A program made the translations under genes and the position numbers. From positions 1-64,000 of the forward strand of contig CAIQJF010000072.1 of assembly GCA_903872075.1 (NCBI GenBank): a stretch of DNA of 64,000 nt. The letters are read 5' to 3'. Below are positions 28,096 through 45,278 of the stretch, in pieces. This DNA comes from an uncultured Caulobacteraceae bacterium. GTDB taxonomy: Bacteria; Pseudomonadota; Alphaproteobacteria; Caulobacterales; Caulobacteraceae. The notes under the pieces are model-generated. The model made no database searches and had not been told where the DNA came from. It was given only the letters and a program-made list of their open reading frames with translations. Every line of letters starts with the position of its first letter. The stretch's first letter is position 1.

Positions 28096-28884
28096 TTATG
28101 GCGTGGTCTTGGGGTCTTTTGGGCCGGCCGGAACCGCCCAGCGCCAGAGGGCGGCGTCGGGTAGGGGCAGGACCATGAAGGCGTGTTCGAGAAGGGCGAG
28201 CGCAGTCAGGGAGAACAGGAGGGCCGCGCCGGCGATGGCGAAGAGCGAGGCGGACGGCTCCAGCGCCGACCAGGCCTGGGTGCCGGCCAGGGCCGCGCCG
28301 GCCGAGATCGACACGGGAAACAGGGCGTTGGTCGGGCTCTTGCGAAGGTAGCTGGTGAGATAACGCAGGTGGTCGGGGAAGAACTCCTCGGTGAAATTGG
28401 GCACGCCGAGGAAGATATTCAGCTTGGCGCTCAGACGGCAGGCCAGGAGAATCGCGAACGTCCAGCCGCCCACCTCGTTGGGCGATCCCCACACCAGGAC
28501 CATCAGCGCGAGCGCGGTCAGGAACAGCGCCGCCTCATGATAGATCAGGGTCGCCGAGGCCAGCACGAAACGCCGCCAGCCCTTGGCTTCCGGCGGGCAG
28601 CGGCTGGTGCGCGGACCCGTGATCAGGCCCATCAGGAAGCTGACCTCATGCCAGGCCCAGACGCCAACCGCGCAGCTGAAAGCGCACAGGGCGCCCGCCG
28701 GCGTGGCGTCGCCGCGACTGATCCACAGGCCATAGAGCGAGGCCAAGGCCACCGCCGTGGCCGCAATCAGACTCCAGCGGTAGGTGCGCCGCGGCAGGCG
28801 ATCCAGCCACAGGATGGCGCCCGTGCTGAACCACCACAGGAACACGGTGTAGAGGACAGCCGAGGCGACAACGGCGAAGGTCAC
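28096..28884 (-). CDS. puhE: photosynthetic complex assembly protein PuhE
   Basis: A multi-pass membrane protein (about 262 aa, seven or so hydrophobic segments) of the PuhE (DUF3623) family. Signatures are [19 protein letters not shown] at the start and [20 protein letters not shown] in the centre. PuhE affects assembly of the reaction centre-LH1 complex. I prefer the GTG at 28884, preceded by GGTGAGG and 13 bases after the acsF stop; an ATG at 28938 would add 18 residues and overlap acsF by 41 bases. Confidence 0.92.
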   Translation of the reverse strand: MTFAVVASAVLYTVFLWWFSTGAILWLDRLPRRTYRWSLIAATAVALASLYGLWISRGDATPAGALCAFSCAVGVWAWHEVSFLMGLITGPRTSRCPPEAKGWRRFVLASATLIYHEAALFLTALALMVLVWGSPNEVGGWTFAILLACRLSAKLNIFLGVPNFTEEFFPDHLRYLTSYLRKSPTNALFPVSISAGAALAGTQAWSALEPSASLFAIAGAALLFSLTALALLEHAFMVLPLPDAALWRWAVPAGPKDPKTTP

Positions 28885-28897
28885 GGACGCGCGCGCC

Positions 28898-29962
28898 TCA
28901 CCACGCCGGCGCGAGACGGACGGTGGCGGGGGCCTCATTGCGCTCGCTGGGCAGCATATAGATCTGCAGGAACGTCACCCCGGCCGACAGGCGCAGGCCG
29001 AGAACCTTCAACTGGCTCAGAAGCCCGCCTTTCGCCTCCGCGTCGGCCATGGCCGCCGTGATCTGGGCCAGGCGATCGAAGCCGGCCCGGAACTTCGGAT
29101 TGTCGATGTCCAGGGTCAGGGGGAAGACCTGTTTGGAGATCTCCGAACAGATCCGGTAGACGCGGTAGTCGTAGTCGGTGGGATCCAGGCCCAAGGCGGC
29201 GTGGAAGGCCGGGCGGGCGTGATCGCGCACATACATGGTGGCGTAGACCGACAGCAGGAAGAACTTCACCCACAGGGCGTTGCCGCCGCGCAGAAGCTCG
29301 GGGTTGGCGCGCATCAGCAGGGCGAAGGCCTCGCCGTGGCGGAACTCGTCGTTGCACCACTCCTTGAACCACCGGAAGATCGGATGGAACCGCAGTTCCG
29401 GATGCCGCTCGAGCTGGCGGAAGATGGTGATGTAGCGCGCGTAGCCGATCTTCTCGGACAGATAGACAGCGTAGAAGATGAACTTGGGCTTGAAGAAGGT
29501 GTACTTCTTGGTCTTGGTCAGGAAGCTCAGATCGACCCCGATCGAGAAGTCCTTCAGGCACTCATTGATGAAGCCCGCGTGGCGGGCCTCGTCACGGCTC
29601 ATATATTTGAACAGGGCCTTGATATCGGGGTTCTTCACCCGCTTGACGATCTCGGCGTAGAGCACGCAGCCGGAGAACTCGGCGGTCAACGAACTGACCA
29701 TGAAGTCCACGAACTCCCGGCGCAGTTCGGGATCGAGTTTGTCCAGCACGTTCTCGAACGCTTCGGTGCGCTTGAAGTGGTTCTTGTTCGGATCGGCAGC
29801 CATTTCGGCGAGGAGCGCGTCCCATTCGCCGCGCACCGAACTGACGTCGATGCGGTCCATGGCCTCGAAGTCGGTGGTGTAGAACCGCGGGCTCAGCACC
29901 GTGTCCTGTTGCGCCAGGCGGGTCGTCTCTCCGACGGGTCGTTCGATGGTCGCGGTGCTCAC
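28898..29962 (-). CDS. acsF: aerobic Mg-protoporphyrin IX monomethyl ester cyclase
   Basis: A 354-aa di-iron oxidative cyclase that closes the isocyclic ring E of bacteriochlorophyll using O2. Di-iron ligand motifs are [13 protein letters not shown] and later [14 protein letters not shown] start at 29962 overlaps the upstream stop as GTGA. The oxygen-independent enzyme gene bchE is not in the window. This points to aerobic bacteriochlorophyll synthesis. Confidence 0.97.
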   Translation of the reverse strand: MSTATIERPVGETTRLAQQDTVLSPRFYTTDFEAMDRIDVSSVRGEWDALLAEMAADPNKNHFKRTEAFENVLDKLDPELRREFVDFMVSSLTAEFSGCVLYAEIVKRVKNPDIKALFKYMSRDEARHAGFINECLKDFSIGVDLSFLTKTKKYTFFKPKFIFYAVYLSEKIGYARYITIFRQLERHPELRFHPIFRWFKEWCNDEFRHGEAFALLMRANPELLRGGNALWVKFFLLSVYATMYVRDHARPAFHAALGLDPTDYDYRVYRICSEISKQVFPLTLDIDNPKFRAGFDRLAQITAAMADAEAKGGLLSQLKVLGLRLSAGVTFLQIYMLPSERNEAPATVRLAPAW

Positions 29963-30264
29963 GGCAGCCTCCCTCCGGTAAAACTCACTTCGTACAGTTC
30001 GCTCAGTTCAAACCGCGCCGCCAGGCGGGTCCATTGCCGCTCAAGCCAGCCGGCGCGCTCAACCGTCGCCTCGCGGCGCAGCAGCAGCGACTCGCCGAAA
30101 CGGACGCGGATCGGATCGCCGTGCACGCGAACACGGTCACCGGGCCGCAGGGCCAGGTCGCCGTCCAGCTCCACATGGGCGTGCAGGCTGCGCTCTGTGT
30201 GCTCGATTTCGATGGTGCAGGGCAGCTGCTGCACCCGCCGGCCGATGAACGGGAGGTAGATCAC
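29959..30264 (-). CDS. small photosynthesis-cluster protein between puhC and acsF
   Basis: A 101-aa soluble, beta-rich protein ([40 protein letters not shown]). I know small ORFs at this position from other alphaproteobacterial photosynthesis clusters but cannot name a function. It overlaps puhC by ATGA and acsF by GTGA, so it is translated with both. A helper for the cyclase or reaction-centre assembly is a context inference. Confidence 0.75.
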   Translation of the reverse strand: MIYLPFIGRRVQQLPCTIEIEHTERSLHAHVELDGDLALRPGDRVRVHGDPIRVRFGESLLLRREATVERAGWLERQWTRLAARFELSELYEVSFTGGRLP

Positions 30265-30728
30265 GCGCGACCTCCGTCGGCCGGAAGGAAGCGCTTGAAG
30301 GCGCCCCGGTTGTCGCCGCCGAACGCCTGCAGGTCGATGATCCGGCCGGTGGCGGTGTCTTCCAGATAGAGCCGGCCGCTCTTCAATTCCGACAGCCGGA
30401 ACGGCGGCGCGGTTCCGATATGCCGGCGCATGCGGTCGTGAGCGAGGCCCCGGACGACGCCCCGAATGAAGCCGTCGACGCCGGGTGAGAGGGTTCCGAT
30501 CTGCCGCCCGGTGTGACTGTCGCGAACGGCCACCGAACCGTCGGCCTGATCCGTGAAGCCGAGGTCGACGCTCGACACCACCGGATTGGTGAACAGTTCG
30601 TGCGCGGGCTGCACGGTGGAAATCTTCTGCAGGCGCGAGACCCCGGCCCCGACGATCGAGATGATGATCAGGACGCCGGCGGCGAAGAGGGCGCCGCGGG
30701 GAAAAGGTTCGGTGTCGACAGCGCTCAT
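30261..30728 (-). CDS. puhC: photosynthetic complex assembly protein PuhC
   Basis: A 155-aa protein with one N-terminal membrane helix (FAAGVLIIISIVGAGVS) and an extramembrane domain. Conserved features are FTDQADGSVAVRDSHTG, FIRGVVRGLAHDR and LEDTATGRIIDLQAFG. PuhC helps assemble the reaction centre and LH1. It lies 13 bases after puhB. Confidence 0.92.
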   Translation of the reverse strand: MSAVDTEPFPRGALFAAGVLIIISIVGAGVSRLQKISTVQPAHELFTNPVVSSVDLGFTDQADGSVAVRDSHTGRQIGTLSPGVDGFIRGVVRGLAHDRMRRHIGTAPPFRLSELKSGRLYLEDTATGRIIDLQAFGGDNRGAFKRFLPADGGRA

Positions 30729-30741
30729 GGGCCTGTTGTCC

Positions 30742-31398
30742 TCACGCCGCCTGCGGGGCGGGGCCGAGGGCGCCGCCCGTCTGACCCCGGCCGGCCGGCG
30801 CGGGATTGACCAGTTCGATATCGACCTCGCTCTTCATGGCCGTGGCCAGAATGTCCGCCACGGCGCGCGCGTCGGAGAGGCCGCGCAGGGTGGGCTGGGG
30901 AGCGCCGACCTTCCACGGCCGGGCATGGGGCCACAGCTGCAGGAAGGCGATCTTGTTGGGCGCCTTGAGGGTCAGAGCCAGATCGCCCGCGCCCTCACCG
31001 TAGAGCTTCAGGGCCGCGCTCTCGATGATCGGGAACGGGATGTTGATCGCCTTCGTGAACGCCGCGCCGAAGCGCAACACCACCCGGCGGCTGGTGATGG
31101 TGTAAACCGTGCTTCGGCTGTTCAGCCAGCCCAGGAAGACAAGCAGGGTCAGGGCGACAAGGGCCAAGGGCGCGACCGATGCGGCCGCGGCGATCGCTTT
31201 CAAAGGCGCCTCGCCGCCGGAGAGACCGCTCGCCACGCGCCAGAGCAGCATGACGGCGAGGTAGGCCGCCGCGGCGCGAACATGGAAGGCCTGACAGGCC
31301 AGGGTCCAGGCGTCCGGCGCGCCCTGCCAGAGGATGTCCTCGCCTTCCGGGGGAACCTCCGGCAGGCCCCGGATCGGCTCGAAGTCGTACTCGCTCAC
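30742..31398 (-). CDS. puhB: photosynthetic complex assembly protein PuhB
   Basis: A 218-aa membrane protein with a PH-like domain. It begins MSEYDFEPIRGLPEVPPEGE, has three hydrophobic helices around residues 40-115 and the SRRVVLRFGAAF segment. PuhB is a dimeric factor for reaction-centre assembly. The ATG overlaps the puhA stop by 4 bases. Confidence 0.93.
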   Translation of the reverse strand: MSEYDFEPIRGLPEVPPEGEDILWQGAPDAWTLACQAFHVRAAAAYLAVMLLWRVASGLSGGEAPLKAIAAAASVAPLALVALTLLVFLGWLNSRSTVYTITSRRVVLRFGAAFTKAINIPFPIIESAALKLYGEGAGDLALTLKAPNKIAFLQLWPHARPWKVGAPQPTLRGLSDARAVADILATAMKSEVDIELVNPAPAGRGQTGGALGPAPQAA

Positions 31399-32171
31399 AG
31401 GTAGGGCTCCGCGCGGTCGGGCGAGGCGTAGAGCAGGCCGCCGCCGTAGTAGGCCGCGACGCGTTCCTCCTCGTCGAAGGTGATCTGATCAGGGTTTTCC
31501 AGCACCGGCGCGCCGGAGAACTGGGAGCCCAGGAGCGCCCGGACGGTCACCGTCTTCTTGCCCCGGCTGACGATGGCCATGGGCATGGGCGCCAGGACTT
31601 TGGTGTCGGAACCGGCCAGGGCCACTTCCAGGTAGCGGATCATGAACTCCGTCCGATCGATCCAGACATCGCTGACCACACCGGCCGCGACGCCGTCGGC
31701 GCCCACCACCTTCATGCCGATGGGGTTGGGGCTCTTGGGATCGACGGAGAAGCCCTTGGACACCCGCAGGGGGGCGATCTTCACGCCGCCGTGGGTCAGC
31801 ATGTCGGGATGCTTGGCCCGCCGGGCGTAGGCGCCGGGACCCACGCCGGCCTGCAGGGGATCGCCCACCGGCTGCAGCGGCGAGCCGTCCGCGCGGGCCG
31901 TGCGCTTGGCCTTCAGCTCCCAGTCGTCCCGGCGGCCGTCGGGGACGGTGACGGTCCCCTCGCCGTTGTGCAGGATGAAGGTCTTGGGCTTGGAGGCCCA
32001 GAACAGGGTGCCCATCGGCTCGAGGCGTCCGCTGACATCGTCCTCAAGCGGGTAACCTTCGCGGCGATCCTCACGGCGCAGGTACAGCACCAGGCCGATG
32101 AAAAAGAGCGTAAAGGCCTCGGTGACGAGTTCCGCCGCGTCGAACGCGCCGGAGAACAGGGGATTATACAT
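31395..32171 (-). CDS. puhA: photosynthetic reaction centre H subunit
   Basis: The 258-aa H subunit: a short periplasmic N-terminus, one membrane helix (AFTLFFIGLVLYLRRED, about residues 17-33) and a cytoplasmic PRC-barrel domain (SKSPNPIGMKVVG-type region, then VSDVWIDRTEFMIRYLEV). It caps the L/M core and shapes proton delivery to QB. Its start overlaps the end of lhaA by 8 bases. The pufL and pufM core genes are not in the window. Confidence 0.96.
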   Translation of the reverse strand: MYNPLFSGAFDAAELVTEAFTLFFIGLVLYLRREDRREGYPLEDDVSGRLEPMGTLFWASKPKTFILHNGEGTVTVPDGRRDDWELKAKRTARADGSPLQPVGDPLQAGVGPGAYARRAKHPDMLTHGGVKIAPLRVSKGFSVDPKSPNPIGMKVVGADGVAAGVVSDVWIDRTEFMIRYLEVALAGSDTKVLAPMPMAIVSRGKKTVTVRALLGSQFSGAPVLENPDQITFDEEERVAAYYGGGLLYASPDRAEPYL

Positions 32172-33626
32172 GGGTTCCTCCCAGGCGAGCCGGCCCGGCC
32201 TGACGTTCCGTCAGACCGGAAAACGAAGTTGAGCCCGCCGCCGCCATCGCCCGTCCCTGACCCGCGAGCGGGCCGATGGCGATCAGTGTGAACAGCAGCA
32301 GGACGATCTCGGTCAGATAGACGACAGCGTAGCCGGTGGCTGGGCTGATGAAGGCCGCGCCGAGGCGGCCGGACAGGGCAAGGTTGGACACGGCGTCGCT
32401 GAGCAGGCCGCCGGTGGCGATCGCCAGGCCGGCGGCAAGCGCCTGCACGGCGCCCCAGGCGCCAAGCGCAAGACCGGTGGCGTCGGCCTGGGCCATGTTC
32501 ATGGAGGCGGTCAGGGTGCCATGGGCGAACAGCCCGGCGCCGAATCCGACCATGGCGACGCCGATGGCGAAGAGGATGGGAGATCCGATTGGCGCGGCGA
32601 AGATGACCGAGGCGAAGGCGATGAGACCGGCGACGGCGCCGAAACCGGCCACGCGATAGGGATCGGCGCCACGGTTCAACGCGCGCGCGGCGAGGCCCAG
32701 ACCCGAACCGCCCCCCACCGCCAGCACCGCCGTCAGCGTCGTCGTTGCGCCGACCGTAAGATGCAGGACCTTCCCACCGAAGGGCTCAAGCAGGACGTCC
32801 TGCATGGAAAAGGCCACCGTGCCCATGCCGATGGCCAGAAGGCGACGCCCGGCGCGGCCGGTCCGCGCATAGGCCGCCCAGGCGTCGCGGAACCGCGGGA
32901 TCGCCTCGTCGGAGGCGGCGGGATGGCTGTGGCGAGCCTCCTGTTTCCACAGGGCGACCCCGTTGAGGATCATGGTCAAGGCCGCCGCGCCCTGAACCAC
33001 CTTGATCAGCCGCAGTTCGCTGAAGGGCGTCAGCAGGAAACCGAAGCTGACCGCGGCGGCGACCGTACCCACCAGCAGCATCATGCACAGCAGGGCGACG
33101 ACCTTCGGCCGGACATGGGCCGGGGCCAGATCGGTCGCCAGGGCCAGGCCGGCTGTCTGGGTAGTGTGCAGGCCCGCGCCCGCGAGCAGGAACGCCAGCG
33201 CGGCGCCGCCTTCGCCGACAAAGGCCGGCCAGTGACTGTCGCCCGACAGCAGCAGCAGGGCGAACGGCATGATCGCAAGCCCGCCGAACTGCAGCAGGCC
33301 GCCAAACCAGATGTAGGGCACGCGCCGCCAGCCGAGCACGGACTTATGGTGATCCGACCGGTGGCCGACCAGCAGACGGAAGGGCGCGAACACCAGCGGC
33401 AAGGCGATCATCACCGCCACGATCGAGGCCGGGATGCCCAACTCCACGATCATCACGCGGTTGAGTGTGCCGATCAGCAGCACCGCCGTCATGCCCACCG
33501 CCACCTGGAACAGGGACAGGCGCAGCAGCTTGCCCAGCGGCAGCTCCGGCGTCGCCGAGTCGGCGAACGGAAGGTAACGCAGGCCGACCGCGCGCCAGGA
33601 CCACTCAGGCATGGGCGGCCGTGTCG

Positions 33627-33630
<4 letters not shown>
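32164..33630 (-). CDS. lhaA: LhaA/PucC-family MFS protein, LH1 assembly
   Basis: A 12-helix MFS-like membrane protein (about 488 aa) of the bacteriochlorophyll-delivery group. Signatures are GTLNRVMIVELGIPASIVA and the GHRSDHHKSVLGWRRVPYIW loop. LhaA supports LH1 formation. GTG at 33630 overlaps the bchM stop (GTGA), which I take as the start; an ATG six codons later (33612) is the alternative. It is a paralogue of the gene at 46202. Confidence 0.92.
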
Positions 33631-38964
<5,334 letters not shown>

Positions 38965-38990
<26 letters not shown>

Positions 38991-40494
38991 CGTAAAGCGT
39001 TTCGATCTGGATCGTCGCGATCCCGCGTTCGGCCGCGAAGGCCTCGGTGTTCCGGCGCGCCTTGCCGCGCACGAAGAAGGGAATCTTGTTGAGCTCGGCC
39101 TGCGCGTCGTGGGCCCAGGTCACCCCGGCTGGGGCCGCCGCGGCGGGCGCGGGCGCGGATGGCGCAGCGCCGTGGCCGAGATGCGACGGACCGGCTTCGT
39201 CGTTGAACTCGAAGTCGTCGCGGAACATCGACAGCAGATGCTCCTCGAGCCCCATCACCAGCGGATGGACCCAGGTGTCGAAGATCACGTTCGCGCCCTC
39301 GAAACCCATCTGCGGCGAGAACCGGGCCGGGAAGTCCTGCACATGGGACGGCGCGGAAATCACCGCGCACGGGATGCGCAGGCGTTTGGCGATGTGGCGC
39401 TCCATCTGGGTGCCGAGCACCAGTTCCGGCTGCAGATCGGCGATCGCCCGCTCGACTTCGAGATAGTCGTCGGTGATCAGGGCGGTGAGGCCCAGGCGCT
39501 CCGCGGCGGCTCTGACGTCACGGGCGAACTCACGGTTGTAGGCGCCCAGCCCGACCACTTCGAAACCCAGTTCCTCGGACGCCACACGGGCCGCGGCGAT
39601 GGCGTGGGAGGCGTCGCCGAAGATGAACACGCGCTTGCCGGTGAGGTAGGTGGAGTCCACCGAGCGCGACCACCACGGCGACCGTGATCCGCAGTCATCC
39701 ATGGCCAGGGCCGGATCCACGCCGGCCAGGGCGGCGACCTCGGCAATGAACTCGCGGGTGGCGCCGACACCGATCGGCAAGGTCTTGATGGTCGGCTGAC
39801 CATGTGTCCGCTCCAGCCAGCCCGCCGCCACGCCGGCGATTTCGGGATAGAGGACGACATTGAAGTCGGCGTCCGGAAGCCGGCGAAGGTCGTCGGCCGT
39901 GGCGTCGAGAGGGGCGGTGACGTTCACGTCCACGCCCAGCCGCCGGAGCAGGCGCTTCACCTCAATGAGGTCGTCGCGATGCCGGAAGCCGAGGGCGGTG
40001 GGTCCAAGGATGTTGCAACGCGGGCGCCCGGCAGGGGTTCGCGGAACCGGGCTTGAACCGGCCAGGGCGCGCACCAGCTGGTAGAAGGTCTCCGCCGCGC
40101 CCCAGCTCTCCTTCTTCTGATAGGAGGGCAGATCCAGCGGCAACACGGGGATCGGCAGTCCGATCGCCTTGGCGAGGCCGCCAGGGTCATCCTGGATCAG
40201 TTCGGCGGTGCAGGAGGCGCCGACGATCATCGCATCTGGCTTGAACCGGTCGTAGGCGTCGCGCGCGGCGGCCTTGAACAGGTCGGCGGTGTCGCCGCCG
40301 AGGTCGCGCGCCTGGAAGGTGGTATAGGTGACCGGCGGACGATGATTGCGCCGTTCGATCATGGTGAACAGCAGATCGGCGTAGGTGTCGCCCTGCGGGG
40401 CGTGGAGCACATAGTGCACACCCTTCATCGCCGTCGCGATACGCATGGCGCCGACGTGTGGGGGGCCTTCGTAGGTCCAGACCGTCAGCTTCAT
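38965..40494 (-). CDS. bchB: protochlorophyllide reductase subunit B
   Basis: A 509-aa NifK-like catalytic subunit that with BchN reduces protochlorophyllide. [20 protein letters not shown] is the classic N-terminus and [14 protein letters not shown] carries the cluster-related cysteine. The C-terminal region ([20 protein letters not shown]) is also typical, preceded by an Ala/Pro-rich linker. It begins 3 bases after bchN. Confidence 0.97.
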
Positions 40495-40497
40495 CGC

Positions 40498-42497
<2,000 letters not shown>

Positions 42498-42799
42498 GGC
42501 CCCTCTCCGAAGGCATGACCTCGTATGGAAGGGAGCGTATGGCCGCCTCGAAGGGGTTGTCAAGCGGTCGAGACGTCCATTTCTCTTGACACTTTTCAGG
42601 GCGGTGTAAGAATGTGTTTACGGATCGAGTGGGTTTGATAAGCTTCACCCAAAGAGGCGCCCGGATACCGTCTGAAATCCGGCGCAGTCGACTGCGGGAG
42701 AGGACCGCAACGCGTTGTCAGAAGCGGCGCGTAGAGCGGATTTTGTCGCGGCGCCGGGCCCTATCGTGGCGCTCGAGCGGGATGACCAAGGGGGCTTAC
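42498..42799. promoter_or_regulatory. divergent bchF / aerR control region with three PpsR-like boxes
   Basis: A 302-base gene-free region between bchF (leftward) and aerR (rightward). Three 18-bp boxes are visible: minus-strand CGT-N12-ACA at 42558-42575, plus-strand CGT-N12-ACA at 42574-42591 (sharing CG with the first), and minus-strand CGT-N12-ACA at 42605-42622. Each of the first two contains TTGACA, a perfect -35, pointing outward. Rightward, TTGACA (42586-42591) is followed after 16 bases by AAGAAT. The leftward -10 is weaker (TACGCT after 18). From 42625 to 42799 I see only a long aerR leader. Confidence 0.7.
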
Positions 42800-43720
42800 A
42801 TGGCCGGCGTCCCTTCCGAACCGCAACCGGACTCGACCTTCCGCGCGACGGGTCGAGACTCTCCAGATCTGTCCCCGTGGACGGCGCGCAGGGACGTCCC
42901 CGACCAGGTCCTCGCAAGTAGGCCCGCGGACGGACTCATCACCATGGTGGAGGCCGAAATCATTCCCCGGCTCATGCTGGCCCATCGTGGCGCGCCGGCG
43001 GGAATCTCGCCAGCGCCCGCCTCGCCGCGGGACCTGGGCCCGGCGACCACCGAGACGTTCGCGCGCATGGTGGTGACGCGCGAGCCCGAGTCGCTCATCG
43101 CGTTCGTAGGCAGTCTGCTTCAGGGCGGCGTATCGCTCGACATTATATATAGGGACCTCTTGATCCCGGCCGCCCGGCGTCTGGGAGAGTACTGGGACGA
43201 AGACAGCGCCTCCTTCACCGATGTCACCGTGGGTCTGGGCCGGCTCCAGCAGGTGGTCAGGGCCCTGGGCTGGAAGGCCGCCGGCGGTCAGGACTCTTCC
43301 CGCCTTTTGCGCTCGGCGTTTTTTGCCCCGGGCCCAGGCGAACAACATATCTTCGGGCTGTTCATCGTCGAAGACGTGTTCCGGCGCGCAGGTTGGCGAA
43401 CCTGGGTCGAAACCTCACCCACACAGCAAGAACTTGTTGAGACTGTCCAGAACCATTGGTTCGACCTTTTCGGTCTCAGCATAAGCTGCGATACGTCGAC
43501 CGAAGTCATAGGTTCCGCGATTCGCGGCATCCGCGAAGCATCTCGAAATCCTAATATTTTCGTAATGGTCGGGGGACGCCTATTTCTGGAGCAACCTGAT
43601 CTTCTCTCTGCCATAGGGGCGGACGCCATGGCTTCTACCGGCGGGGAAGCTTTGCTCGTCGCGAACCACGCCTTGCTAATCGCTGACAATGAGGTAAGTG
43701 CGCTCACCGCCGGGGGCTGA
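42800..43720 (+). CDS. aerR: AerR/PpaA cobalamin-binding photosynthesis regulator
   Basis: A 306-aa protein of the AerR/PpaA family, partner and antirepressor of PpsR/CrtJ. The B12-binding domain includes PGEQHIFGLFIVEDVFRRAGW, where His183 is the expected axial cobalt ligand, and ISCDTSTEVIGSAIRGIREA. Family members sense light or redox through bound cobalamin. I chose ATG 42800, preceded by AAGGGGGC; an ATG at 42782 is the alternative. It is immediately upstream of ppsR, as in other clusters. Its codon use is slightly less GC-biased toward the 3' end. Confidence 0.9.
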   Translation: MAGVPSEPQPDSTFRATGRDSPDLSPWTARRDVPDQVLASRPADGLITMVEAEIIPRLMLAHRGAPAGISPAPASPRDLGPATTETFARMVVTREPESLIAFVGSLLQGGVSLDIIYRDLLIPAARRLGEYWDEDSASFTDVTVGLGRLQQVVRALGWKAAGGQDSSRLLRSAFFAPGPGEQHIFGLFIVEDVFRRAGWRTWVETSPTQQELVETVQNHWFDLFGLSISCDTSTEVIGSAIRGIREASRNPNIFVMVGGRLFLEQPDLLSAIGADAMASTGGEALLVANHALLIADNEVSALTAGG

Positions 43721-43753
43721 CCCGCTCCCATAGACCAAGGCTCATTCTCCGAC

Positions 43754-45190
43754 ATGGAAGCACGGGCTTCTTCATCGCTCACGGGCGCCAGGACGTTTAT
43801 CCGCGGGATTTTGGGGGGCCTCGACGCGCCTGTCGCGCAGACCGTGGCCGCGGCGGGCGGCGACGTGGCGATGGTGATCGACCGGGACGGGATCATCCGC
43901 GACATGGCGCTCGGCAACGAGCAGATGGCGCGCGACGGAGCCGATTCCTGGCTGGACCGCCCTTGGGCGGAGACCGTCACGGCCGAGAGCCGCCGCAAGG
44001 TCGACGAACTTCTTCGCGACGCCTTGAGCCAGGGACGCACACGCTGGCGCGAGGTGAACCAGGTCACTCCAACCCGCGATTCGCTGATGGTCCGCTATGT
44101 GGCTGTCGATGCGGGCCGTGACGGACGGGTAATCGCGATCGGACGCGACGACCGGGCCGTGGCCGAGATGCAGCAACGGCTGGTCGCGGCGCAGCAGGCG
44201 ATGGAGCGGGACTATTCCCGGCTTCGCGACGCTGAATTCAGATATCGCCTGCTCTTTCAAACCTCCAGCGAGGCCGTGATCATCGTCGATCCGGTCACGC
44301 GCCGCATCATCGAGGCCAACCCGGCCGCCCATGCCTATACCGGCGCCGATAAGACATCCCTGGCGGGCGAATCCTTCATCCGGATCTTCGACGCCGCAAG
44401 CCAGGATGGCGCGGCCTCGCTCCTGACGGTCGCCCAATCCACGGCCCAGACCAACCGCACCCAGATGCGGCTCTCCAGCCAGCGTCGCGACTTTCTGGTT
44501 TCCGCGTCCCTGTTCAGGCAGGATCGCGGGTCGCAATGCCTGGTCCGACTTTCCCCCGCCGATCACGTCGAGCAGGCGCCCTCGAACGCCGCGGTGCGAC
44601 TGCAGGGCGTGATGGAGCGGATGCCGGACGCCTTTGTGGTGACGGACTCGGCCATGCGCATCATCAGCGCCAACACAGCCTTCCTCGAACTTGTTCGCGT
44701 TGGCGCCGAGCCGCAGGTGCAGGGTCAACCGCTCAACCGGTTCCTGGGTCGCGCGGGTCTGGACCGGAACCTGCTGCTCGACAGCATTCAGGACCACGGC
44801 TACGTCCGGAACTTCAACACCGTCGTCCGCGACCAGTATGACGAACAGGAGGACGTGGACGTCTCCGGCGCCTCGGCCCCCGATGGCGAGTCGACCTGCT
44901 TCGGGTTCGCCATACGTCGCTCCAGCCGCCGTATCGGCGACCGCGCCGTTCAGGCGCCTGAACTGGGTCGCTCCGTGGCGCAACTGACCGAACTGGTGGG
45001 ACGCGTGAAGCTCAAGGAACTGGTGCGCGAGACGACCGACCTCGTCGAGCGGCTATGCATCGAAGCCGCCCTGGAGCTCACGAAGGACAACCGGGCGTCG
45101 GCCGCGGACGTGCTGGGCTTGAGCCGTCAGAGCCTCTATTCCAAGCTCCACCGGTTCGGCCTGGTCAATCCGTCATCCACCGAGGGCTAG
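43754..45190 (+). CDS. ppsR: PpsR/CrtJ redox- and light-responsive repressor
   Basis: A 478-aa transcription factor with a PAS-like N-terminal region, two further PAS domains (FRYRLLFQTSSEAVIIVDPV; MERMPDAFVVTDSAMRIISA) and a C-terminal Fis-type helix-turn-helix (RASAADVLGLSRQSLYSKLH). Cys435 in ERLCIEAAL matches the redox cysteine next to the DNA-binding helix in PpsR/CrtJ. Cys262 in RGSQCLVRL lies in the inter-PAS linker where a second redox cysteine is known. It represses bch, crt and puc genes under oxygen by binding TGT-N12-ACA sites. PpsR-like boxes occur at five promoters here. Confidence 0.95.
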   Translation: MEARASSSLTGARTFIRGILGGLDAPVAQTVAAAGGDVAMVIDRDGIIRDMALGNEQMARDGADSWLDRPWAETVTAESRRKVDELLRDALSQGRTRWREVNQVTPTRDSLMVRYVAVDAGRDGRVIAIGRDDRAVAEMQQRLVAAQQAMERDYSRLRDAEFRYRLLFQTSSEAVIIVDPVTRRIIEANPAAHAYTGADKTSLAGESFIRIFDAASQDGAASLLTVAQSTAQTNRTQMRLSSQRRDFLVSASLFRQDRGSQCLVRLSPADHVEQAPSNAAVRLQGVMERMPDAFVVTDSAMRIISANTAFLELVRVGAEPQVQGQPLNRFLGRAGLDRNLLLDSIQDHGYVRNFNTVVRDQYDEQEDVDVSGASAPDGESTCFGFAIRRSSRRIGDRAVQAPELGRSVAQLTELVGRVKLKELVRETTDLVERLCIEAALELTKDNRASAADVLGLSRQSLYSKLHRFGLVNPSSTEG

Positions 45191-45229
45191 GCGGCCAGGC
45201 TCGCCGCCGCCGAAGCTGACAGACGAAAG

Positions 45230-45247
45230 CGTCAATCTGGATTGACA
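45230..45247 (+). promoter_or_regulatory. PpsR-like box upstream of bchG
   Basis: CGTCAATCTGGATTGACA: a CGT-N12-ACA box with near-perfect dyad (TCAATC/GATTGA). It includes TTGACA at 45242-45247 as a -35. An AT-rich GATAATA follows at 45260, at a shorter than ideal spacing. bchG starts at 45279. Confidence 0.7.
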
Positions 45248-45278
45248 CTTCCTGGGGCGGATAATACCCCTTTGGGCA

